From positions 1-7,094 of the forward strand of contig JAUXNZ010000048.1 in NCBI GenBank assembly GCA_030682595.1: a stretch of DNA of 7,094 nt. The letters run 5' to 3'. The stretch is from Rhodocyclaceae bacterium (GTDB lineage Bacteria > Pseudomonadota > Gammaproteobacteria > Burkholderiales > Rhodocyclaceae). The notes under the pieces were generated by a model that made no database searches, was not told the origin of the DNA, and saw only the letters and a list, made by a program, of their open reading frames with translations. Positions 1 through 4,500 of this stretch are shown here, one piece after another (the stretch's first letter is position 1; each line of letters starts with the position of its first letter). The position numbers and the translations under genes are program-made.

Positions 1-14
1 GATAATTCCCCGCC

Positions 15-1070
15 ATGCAAACCCTGACCCGGACACTCACCCTCGCCCGCCCCGACGACTGGCACCTGCACCTGCGCGACGGCGCAGCCATGCAAGCGGT
101 GCTGCCGGATACGGCGCGGTGCTTTGGCCGCGCCATCGTCATGCCCAATCTCAAACCGCCGGTGACGACGGTGGCGCATGCCGCCGCCTACCGGGAGCGC
201 ATCCTCGCCGCACTTCCGGCCGGCACGAAGTTCGAACCGTTGATGACGCTCTATCTCACCGACAACACGCCCGCCGAAGAGATTTATCGCGCGCAGGACA
301 GCGGTTTCATCCACGCGGTGAAATATTACCCGGCCGGCGCGACGACGAATTCGGCTTCCGGTGTCACCGACCTGGCCCGCGCCTATCCGGCCATTGCCGC
401 GCTGGAGGCGGTCGGCATGCCGCTCCTGCTGCATGGCGAGGTCGTCGATACCGCCATCGACATCTTCGACCGCGAAGCGGTGTTCATCGAACGCCATCTG
501 CGGCGCCTGCTCGAAACCTTCCCGGCGCTCAAGGTGGTGCTCGAACACGTCACCACGCAGGATGGCGTGGATTTTGTCGCCGCCGCCGGCCCCCATGTTG
601 CCGGCACCCTGACGGCGCACCACCTGCTGTACAACCGCAACGCCCTGTTCGTCGGCGGCATCCGCCCGCATTACTACTGCCTGCCGGTGCTGAAGCGCGA
701 ACTCCACCGCCAGGCGCTGGTGACCGCCGCCACGTCCGGCAACCCGAAATTCTTCCTCGGCACCGATTCCGCCCCGCATGCAAAAGGCGCGAAGGAAGCC
801 GCCTGCGGTTGCGCCGGCTGTTATACCGCGCACGCCGCCATCGAACTGTATGCCGAGGTTTTCGATGCGGCCGGCGCGCTCGACAAACTCGAAGCCTTCG
901 CCAGCTTCCATGGCGCGGACTTCTATGGCCTGCCACGCAATCGCGACACGATCAGCTTGCGGCGCGCAGCCTGGACCGTGCCCGCCGCCCTGCCCTATCC
1001 CGACGGCGAATCATTGATTCCCCTGCGGGCAGGCGAATCGATTGCCTGGCAACTGGAGACAGCGAAATGA
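15..1070 (+). CDS. pyrC: Dihydroorotase (PyrC, E. coli-type)
   Basis: This enzyme interconverts N-carbamoyl-L-aspartate and L-dihydroorotate, the third step of de novo pyrimidine synthesis, in the cytosol. The 351-residue product matches the length of the short E. coli-type family. Visible family features are the metal-binding pair in DDWHLHLRDG (H17, H19), the bridging lysine that is carbamylated in the family (K103, in AVKYYPAGATTN), metal histidines H140 (LLLHGE) and H178 (VLEHVTT), and the catalytic D251 in GTDSAPH. Substrate contacts R21 and N45 (MPN) are present. The cysteine-rich CGCAGC segment near residues 263-268 is also typical. The start at 15 places the conserved N terminus correctly, but only 14 upstream bases are in the window and no clear Shine-Dalgarno is visible. 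Its stop overlaps the next gene (ATGA), suggesting translational coupling. All catalytic residues are intact, so it should be functional. Confidence 0.97.
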   Translation: MQTLTRTLTLARPDDWHLHLRDGAAMQAVLPDTARCFGRAIVMPNLKPPVTTVAHAAAYRERILAALPAGTKFEPLMTLYLTDNTPAEEIYRAQDSGFIHAVKYYPAGATTNSASGVTDLARAYPAIAALEAVGMPLLLHGEVVDTAIDIFDREAVFIERHLRRLLETFPALKVVLEHVTTQDGVDFVAAAGPHVAGTLTAHHLLYNRNALFVGGIRPHYYCLPVLKRELHRQALVTAATSGNPKFFLGTDSAPHAKGAKEAACGCAGCYTAHAAIELYAEVFDAAGALDKLEAFASFHGADFYGLPRNRDTISLRRAAWTVPAALPYPDGESLIPLRAGESIAWQLETAK

Positions 1071-1483
1071 AAAAGCGCTTGCTTGCCCTATTGCCGATCA
1101 CCCTGCTCCTCGTTGGCTGCGAGATCGAGCCGGCGGCTTATCTGATCGACGGCGGCAATCACTCATTGACCGTGGAACGCAAGAAACCTTATTTCTGGAG
1201 CAGTGGTTGGGAACTCGACCTCGTCGTCACGCGTTACCCCGACTGCCAGCGCCGCTATCCGCTGGAAAAAGCCGGCGAAAAAGTGCGGGTCGATCTCTAT
1301 CGCGTCGAAACCGGGGCATTCATCCTCAACCAGGACAAGCACTGGTATGTGGCGGAAACCCGCGACTGCCGTTTCCAGAAGTTCGAGCAAGAGCCGGCCG
1401 AACCCGGCGAATACCTCGGCGCATTCCGTCCCAAGAACGACGTCCTCATCTTCATTCCGCGCGCCGAGAACAACAACAGGTAG
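1067..1483 (+). CDS. Small predicted outer-membrane lipoprotein, unknown function
   Basis: This gene encodes 138 residues of unknown function. The N terminus is a lipoprotein signal peptide: basic MKKR, a hydrophobic stretch at residues 5-16, and a lipobox LVGC with the lipidated cysteine at position 18. The residue after that cysteine is Glu, not Asp, so by the E. coli sorting rule the protein would go to the outer membrane (inference). The mature part of about 120 residues is rich in charged and aromatic residues. It has two further cysteines (in PDCQRRYP and TRDCRFQKF) that could form a disulfide in the periplasm. There are no further membrane segments. The ATG overlaps the pyrC stop as ATGA, so translation is probably coupled to pyrC, although no functional link is evident. 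The reading frame stays open far upstream inside pyrC, but the signal peptide and overlap fix the start at 1067. I do not recognise a named family. Confidence 0.85.
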   Translation: MKKRLLALLPITLLLVGCEIEPAAYLIDGGNHSLTVERKKPYFWSSGWELDLVVTRYPDCQRRYPLEKAGEKVRVDLYRVETGAFILNQDKHWYVAETRDCRFQKFEQEPAEPGEYLGAFRPKNDVLIFIPRAENNNR

Positions 1484-1490
1484 TGACGCC

Positions 1491-1496
1491 TATAAT
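1491..1496 (+). promoter_or_regulatory. -10 box of the rnpB promoter
   Basis: A perfect TATAAT starts 8 bases after the lipoprotein stop codon, and its last base is 5 nt before position 1501, the predicted first region of the RNase P RNA. This is the right place for a sigma70 promoter giving a start near 1501-1503. The -35 region, about 1467-1473, lies inside the end of the lipoprotein gene and has no good match to TTGACA. The assignment therefore rests on the -10 box and its position. Confidence 0.7.
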
Positions 1497-1637
1497 CCGT
1501 AGCGGAAGTCCGCCAGGCAGCCGCTGGACAAAACATCGTCTGGAGGAAAGTCCGGGCCCCATAGAGCAGGATGCCGGCTAACGGCCGGGCACCGTGAGGT
1601 GACAGACAGTGCAACAGAAACATACCGCCGATGGCCA

Positions 1638-1690
1638 CCCCGACTTTGCCGCCGCAAGGCGGCAAAGTCTCGCTCTTGAGTGAGCAGGGG
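1638..1690 (+). other. Enlarged P12 arm of RNase P RNA with perfect 12-bp GCAA hairpin
   Basis: GACTTTGCCGCC (1642-1653) pairs perfectly with GGCGGCAAAGTC (1658-1669) around a GCAA tetraloop. Directly after it, GCTC (1672-1675) can pair with GAGC (1682-1685). CCCC (1638-1641) can pair with GGGG (1687-1690) to enclose both hairpins. This would make P12 a small three-way junction. In E. coli M1 RNA the same place holds one short hairpin. The pairings are read by eye; the branched model is inference. Confidence 0.75.
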
Positions 1691-1711
1691 CGGATCAGGT
1701 AAGGGTGAAAT

Positions 1712-1768
1712 CGTGGCCTGTCGCAAGACAGGACAAATCGCGCAGGCGATTTGCGGTAAGAGCGCACG
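1712..1768 (+). other. Expanded P13 region of RNase P RNA with two extra hairpins
   Basis: CGTG (1712-1715) can pair with CACG (1765-1768) as the base of P13. Between them, before the conserved GCGGTAAGAGCGC, lie two perfect hairpins absent from this position in E. coli M1 RNA. The first is CCTGTC (1717-1722) with GACAGG (1727-1732) around a GCAA tetraloop. The second is CAAATCGC (1734-1741) with GCGATTTG (1746-1753) around GCAG. The second stem shares G1753 with the following conserved motif, so the exact junction is uncertain. Confidence 0.7.
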
Positions 1769-2005
1769 GTCGTACTGGTAACAGTTACGACGGGCAAACC
1801 TCATCCGGGGCAAGGCCAAATAGGGGAGCATTGACGTTGCTCGCGTCGCTCCCGGGTAGGCTGCTAGAGATTACCGGCGACGGTAGTCGACGAGGCCGTC
1901 AGCAATGGCGGTCCCAGAGGAATGGCTGCCCACGACAGAACCCGGCTTATCGGCGGACTTCCACCCGCTACCCGCACAAAAGTCGGCGCTGGCGGGACGG
2001 CATGT

Positions 2006-2305
2006 TCAGGCGGCGAGCCGCGGAATTTTCCGGATGTCCTCGGCGAGATTCCCCTGTGCCATCTTGAGTTCGTAGGTGGCCTGCAGGCTGAGCCAGTATT
2101 GCGGACTCTGACCAAAAGCCTGGCCGAGACGAAGGGCCATTTCGGCAGTTACGGGGCGCTCTTCGCGGACAAGGTGCGAGATGCGCATCGGCGATACGCC
2201 GATGGTCTTGGCAAATTCCGCCTGACTCATGCCCAGTTCTTCCAGCGCCTCGCGCACATATTCGCCGGGGTGAATGGGCGGCAGGCCATTGATCGAATTG
2301 GTCAT
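2006..2305 (-). CDS. higA: HigA-type antitoxin, XRE-family DNA-binding protein
   Basis: This is a 99-residue antitoxin that in its family binds and inhibits the HigB ribonuclease and represses its own operon. The N-terminal LPPIHPGEYVREALEELGMS is the hallmark of HigA/VapI-type antitoxins. It is followed by a helix-turn-helix at about residues 27-53 (from SQAEFAKTIGVSPMRISHLV to RPVT) and the typical GQSPQYWLSLQATYEL segment at 65-80. The gene is second in a leftward pair: it starts 12 bases after the higB stop. A good Shine-Dalgarno, GAGGAG (2314-2319, minus strand), overlaps the higB stop codon 8 nt ahead of the ATG, which favours coupled expression. Its 3' end lies only about 40 bases from the 3' end of rnpB, convergently. 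Length and motifs are complete, so it appears intact. The toxin-first order is characteristic of higBA systems. Confidence 0.95.
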   Translation of the reverse strand: MTNSINGLPPIHPGEYVREALEELGMSQAEFAKTIGVSPMRISHLVREERPVTAEMALRLGQAFGQSPQYWLSLQATYELKMAQGNLAEDIRKIPRLAA

Positions 2306-2317
2306 GATGAAAGCTCC

Positions 2318-2599
2318 TCAGTGATAGTCGGCGATTTCCACGGCAAAGGCGTCGCCATCCTCGAAACGAAAGCACAGGCGCCACTGGTCGTTGATGCGCA
2401 CGCTCCATTGTCCGCTGCGGTCCCCCTTCAAGGCTTCGAGGCGGTTGGACGCAGGAATGCGCATTTCGTCCAACGCCAGCACATGATCGAGTTGGTTTAA
2501 CCGCAATATCGCCCGGCGCAGCAACTCTGGCGGAAGCCGGCGTGACTTTCCGCTGCGGAACAGGGCTTCGGTTTCTTTGTCAGCGAAGCTGCGAATCAT
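2318..2599 (-). CDS. higB: HigB toxin, RelE/ParE-superfamily mRNA interferase
   Basis: This is a 93-residue toxin of a family that cleaves mRNA on the ribosome. It shows the family signature in order: MIRSFADKETEALF at the N terminus, NRLEALKGDRSGQWSVRIN (52-70), DQWRLCF (71-77) and the C-terminal DYH (91-93). In the characterised Proteus vulgaris HigB, the C-terminal Asp-Tyr-His and a Lys and Arg in these same blocks form the active site. The counterparts here are K58, R74, D91, Y92 and H93, all present. The frame is open to 2656 with upstream ATGs at 2656 and 2608. I chose 2599 because it gives the conserved MIRSF start and normal length. No clear Shine-Dalgarno precedes any of the starts, so the start is less certain than the product. 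The gene reads leftward ahead of higA, with a palindromic operator candidate just upstream. Confidence 0.94.
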   Translation of the reverse strand: MIRSFADKETEALFRSGKSRRLPPELLRRAILRLNQLDHVLALDEMRIPASNRLEALKGDRSGQWSVRINDQWRLCFRFEDGDAFAVEIADYH

Positions 2600-2609
2600 G
2601 ACAGCCATG

Positions 2610-2626
2610 ATAAACAGTTTGTTTAT
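2610..2626. promoter_or_regulatory. Palindromic operator candidate for HigA at the higBA promoter
   Basis: ATAAACA (2610-2616) and TGTTTAT (2620-2626) form a perfect 7-bp inverted repeat with a 3-base spacer, centred 19 bases upstream of the chosen higB start. HigA antitoxins usually bind such palindromes over their own promoter. Minus-strand -10-like hexamers overlap it: TATCAT at 2607-2612, with a weak TTGCGT -35 at 2630-2635, and TAAAAT at 2625-2630. The position and symmetry are seen directly; binding by HigA is inferred. Confidence 0.65.
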
Positions 2627-2772
2627 TTTACGCAAACAACCCGCCACAGTCTTCACACTTTACTTTCAGAAAGGATTTCCATGCATTGATTTTCAAGGGT
2701 TTTGTTTTCACAAATCACCAGCAAAACCTACTGTAAGTCATTGTCACGCCTGAAAATTTCCGCAATTTCTCC
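2627..2772. other. AT-rich intergenic spacer between higB and the mraZ promoter
   Basis: This stretch is visibly richer in A and T than the flanking genes, with runs such as GGTTTTGTTTTCACAAATC. I see no coding sequence, tRNA or insertion-sequence end in it. A 7-bp inverted repeat, GGTTTTG (2698-2704) and CAAAACC (2722-2728), is present, but no T-run follows it on either strand. It may hold upstream parts of the divergent higBA and mraZ promoters. Confidence 0.5.
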
Positions 2773-2801
2773 TTGACGAGCCAAGATTGGTGGAATAAAG
2801 T
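2773..2801 (+). promoter_or_regulatory. Predicted sigma70 promoter of the mraZ operon
   Basis: A -35 box TTGACG (2773-2778, five of six consensus bases) is separated by 17 bp from a -10 box TAAAGT (2796-2801, four of six). Transcription would start near 2808, giving a leader of about 26 nt before mraZ. The promoter is overlaid by the MraZ boxes, as expected for an autorepressed operon. Confidence 0.7.
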
Positions 2802-2824
2802 GGGGTCAAGTGGGAATAAGTGGG
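2790..2824 (+). promoter_or_regulatory. Four MraZ-binding boxes, GTGG(G/A), 10-bp spacing
   Basis: Boxes begin at 2790 (GTGGA), 2800 (GTGGG), 2810 (GTGGG) and 2820 (GTGGG), each followed by five non-conserved bases. MraZ of E. coli is known to bind direct TGGG repeats with five-base spacers upstream of its own gene and to repress it, and the array here matches that design. Box 1 lies in the promoter spacer, box 2 overlaps the end of the -10 box, box 3 is at the likely start site, and box 4 overlaps the Shine-Dalgarno GGGAGG (2822-2827). Confidence 0.9.
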
Positions 2825-2833
2825 AGGAATCAG

Positions 2834-3283
2834 GTGTTCCAAGGGGCGGCGCAGCTTAATCTGGATGCGAAGGGTCGGCTGGCAATTCCGGCGCGGCATC
2901 GCGACGCGCTGGCTGCGGCGGGTGGTGGCCGGCTGGTGCTGACCGCACATCCGCATCGCTGTCTCCTGCTCTATCCCGAACCGGCCTGGGAGCCGATCCG
3001 CGACAAGATTCTGGCTGCGCCGAGCTTCGATCCGCGTTCCGCCGCCGCCAAGCGCGTGCTGGTGGGTAACGCCCGCCCCGAGGAAGCCGACAGCGCCGGC
3101 CGCCTCCTGATTGCCCCTGAACTGCGCGACTACGCCGGCTTCGAAAAGCAGGTATGGCTGGTCGGCATGGGCTCGCATTTTGAAATCTGGAGCGATGCCG
3201 GCTGGCGTCGCCAGCACGAAACCGCCTTCGAGGCCCTGGCGAGCGATGTCCCGCCACCGGGCTTCGAGGGTATGTCCTTGTGA
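2834..3283 (+). CDS. mraZ: Transcriptional regulator MraZ
   Basis: MraZ is a ring-forming, AbrB-like DNA-binding protein that represses the dcw operon, which it heads. From the GTG at 2834 the product has 149 residues. The first half starts FQGAAQLNLDAKGRLAIPAR with the DxKGR motif at 11-15, and the repeated second half carries DSAGRLLIAPELR at 86-98. This two-copy fold is diagnostic. The frame also contains a GTG at 2810, but that triplet is part of MraZ box 3 and would add residues before the conserved MFxG start. The GTG at 2834 has a strong Shine-Dalgarno, GGGAGG, 6 nt upstream and fits the family start. rsmH follows with no gap. The Shine-Dalgarno overlapping an MraZ box means the same DNA carries both operator and translation signals. 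Confidence 0.96.
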   Translation: MFQGAAQLNLDAKGRLAIPARHRDALAAAGGGRLVLTAHPHRCLLLYPEPAWEPIRDKILAAPSFDPRSAAAKRVLVGNARPEEADSAGRLLIAPELRDYAGFEKQVWLVGMGSHFEIWSDAGWRRQHETAFEALASDVPPPGFEGMSL

Positions 3284-4237
3284 TTGATTGCTGTGAGCGC
3301 CTCCACTCCGGCAGGCCAGCTACCGGCTCATTTGCCTGTATTGCTTGCCGAGGCCGTCGCCGCACTGGCAATCAAGCCGGATGGCATCTATGTGGATGCC
3401 ACTTTTGGTCGCGGCGGGCACAGCCGGGCCATTCTGGACGCCTTGAATCCGGCCGGCCGGCTGATCGCGCTGGATCGCGACCCGACGGCGATTGCCGCGG
3501 GCAGCTTGATCGAGGATTCACGCTTCAAGCTCGTGCATGCCGCGTTCAGCCGGCTGGACGAGGTGCTGACCGCGCAGGGCGTGACGCAGGTGGATGGAAT
3601 TTTGCTGGACGTGGGCGTGTCGTCGCCGCAACTGGACGACCCGTCACGGGGGATGAGTTTTCGTTTCGATGCGCCGCTCGACATGCGCATGGACACGACG
3701 CAGGGGGAGACCGCGGCGGATTGGCTGGCGCGGGCCGAACAACGTGAAATCGAGGAGGTGATTCGTGACTATGGCGAAGAACGGTTTGCTCATGCGCTTG
3801 CAAAGGCGCTTGTTGCTGCTCGGGGCGAGCAGCGTATTTCATCCACAGGACAGCTTGCCGCGCTCGTGGCGGCGGTCGTCCGCACGCGCGAACCCGGGCA
3901 ACACCCGGCGACGCGCACCTTCCAGGCTCTACGGATTCACGTCAATCGTGAGCTTGAGGAGCTGTCGCTAACCCTGCCGCAGGCGTTCCAGCGCTTGAAG
4001 CCTGCCGGGCGCTTGGCCGTGATCTGTTTTCATTCCCTCGAAGACCGCATCGTCAAGCGCTTTTTGCGCGACGCGGCGCGTCCGCCAGAGCCGCCGAAAG
4101 GTTTGCCGGTACGTGCCGCCGACCTGCCCACACCGGTGATGCGGCTGGTGGGCAAGCCGATCAGGGCGGGGGCGGCGGAGGTTTCCGCCAACCCGCGCGC
4201 GCGCAGCGCGGTGCTGCGGGTAGCGGAAAAACTCTAG
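3284..4237 (+). CDS. rsmH: 16S rRNA (cytosine(1402)-N4)-methyltransferase RsmH
   Basis: RsmH (MraW) uses S-adenosylmethionine to methylate N4 of C1402 in the 16S rRNA decoding centre. The 317-residue length fits the family. Visible features are the HLPVLLAEAV start, the SAM-binding VDATFGRGGHS (37-47), the LDRD acidic loop (63-66) and the long conserved block DGILLDVGVSSPQLDDPSRG (104-123) followed by MSFRFDAPLDMRMD. Further on are TRTFQALRIHVNRELEEL (210-227), CFHSLEDRIVKRF (248-260) and the C-terminal NPRARSAVLRVAEK. The start is uncertain: TTG at 3284 abuts the mraZ stop, while GTG at 3293 would remove three residues. Neither has a well-spaced Shine-Dalgarno, so translation probably depends on coupling to mraZ. 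ftsL begins 2 bases after its stop. Confidence 0.96.
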   Translation: MIAVSASTPAGQLPAHLPVLLAEAVAALAIKPDGIYVDATFGRGGHSRAILDALNPAGRLIALDRDPTAIAAGSLIEDSRFKLVHAAFSRLDEVLTAQGVTQVDGILLDVGVSSPQLDDPSRGMSFRFDAPLDMRMDTTQGETAADWLARAEQREIEEVIRDYGEERFAHALAKALVAARGEQRISSTGQLAALVAAVVRTREPGQHPATRTFQALRIHVNRELEELSLTLPQAFQRLKPAGRLAVICFHSLEDRIVKRFLRDAARPPEPPKGLPVRAADLPTPVMRLVGKPIRAGAAEVSANPRARSAVLRVAEKL

Positions 4238-4239
4238 CC

Positions 4240-4500
4240 ATGGTGCGCATCAACCTCTTCCTCCTCGCCGCCGTACTGATCAGCGCGCTGGCCGACGTAT
4301 CGATCAATCACCACGCGCGCAAACTCGTCACCGCCTACGAGCGCGAGCAGGAACGCATGCGCGCGCTGGAGGTCGAATGGGGTCAATTGCAGCTTGAACA
4401 AAGCACCTGGGCCACCCATTCACGCATCGAAGAAATCGCCCGTCAGCGGCTCGGCATGCACGCGCCCCGCCCCGGCCAGATTGTGACTGTCGCACAATGA
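4240..4500 (+). CDS. ftsL: Cell division protein FtsL
   Basis: FtsL is a small bitopic inner-membrane protein that, with FtsB and FtsQ, links early and late divisome proteins and helps activate the septal FtsW-FtsI synthase. The product is 86 residues. It has a very short cytoplasmic N terminus (MVR), one membrane segment at about residues 4-20, and a charged, heptad-like coiled-coil region at about 28-56. It ends with the conserved STWATHSRIEEIARQRLGM motif (55-73) typical of proteobacterial FtsL. The sequence family is weakly conserved, but the position between rsmH and ftsI and the topology make the call secure. The ATG follows the rsmH stop by 2 bases and there is no strong Shine-Dalgarno. 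Its stop overlaps the ftsI ATG by 4 bases (ATGA), which suggests coupled production of these partner proteins. Confidence 0.93.
   Translation: MVRINLFLLAAVLISALADVSINHHARKLVTAYEREQERMRALEVEWGQLQLEQSTWATHSRIEEIARQRLGMHAPRPGQIVTVAQ

Larger units (their letters stand above)
1501..1966 (+). ncRNA. rnpB: RNase P RNA, bacterial class A
   Basis: This is the catalytic RNA of ribonuclease P, which removes 5' leaders from pre-tRNAs together with the RnpA protein. The universally conserved blocks are present: GAGGAAAGTCCGGGC (1543-1557), CATAGAGCAG and the CTAACGGCCGGG stretch, GTGCAACAGAAA, ACCGCCGATGGCC, GGATCAGGTAAGGGTGAAA, GCGGTAAGAGCGCAC, GGCAAGGCCAAATAGGG, CCCGGGTAGGCTGCT and ACAGAACCCGGCTTATCGG. 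Helices that pair by eye are P1 (1504-1514 with 1952-1962, 11 bp perfect), P2 (1516-1522 with 1924-1930), P3 (1524-1529 with 1538-1543), P9 (CACC/GGTG closed by GTGA) and P14 (1769-1774 with 1786-1791). P16 is GGGAGC with GCTCCC near 1823-1852. The GGT that pairs with the tRNA CCA end in E. coli corresponds to 1855-1857. At about 465 nt it is much longer than E. coli M1 RNA (377 nt), with extra sequence at P12, P13 and probably P18. The ends are set from P1 and the promoter, so they are accurate only to a few bases. Confidence 0.97.

Noticed and set aside
119..1066. Long open frame through pyrC that is continuous with the lipoprotein frame
   Set aside because: It is an arginine-rich shadow of the pyrC codons. 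The real gene in this frame begins at the signal peptide at 1067.
2010..2029. GCGG-CGAG-CCGC hairpin followed by GGAATTTT as an rnpB terminator
   Set aside because: The stem is only 4 bp, the T-run is short and displaced, and it lies within the higA coding region.
1922..2500. 192-codon plus-strand frame opposite higA and higB
   Set aside because: It overlaps the 3' end of rnpB and mirrors the antitoxin and toxin genes, which have clear family motifs on the minus strand.
2600..2656. Longer higB starting at 2656 or 2608
   Set aside because: It would add residues before the conserved MIRSF start and run through the palindromic operator region.
2698..2728. Inverted repeat GGTTTTG / CAAAACC as a terminator or operator
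   Set aside because: It is a 7-bp AT-rich stem with a 17-base loop and no following T-run on either strand. Chance is plausible in this AT-rich spacer.
2810..2833. GTG at 2810 as the mraZ start
   Set aside because: The triplet belongs to an MraZ box, lies at the likely transcription start, and would add eight non-conserved residues before the family start.
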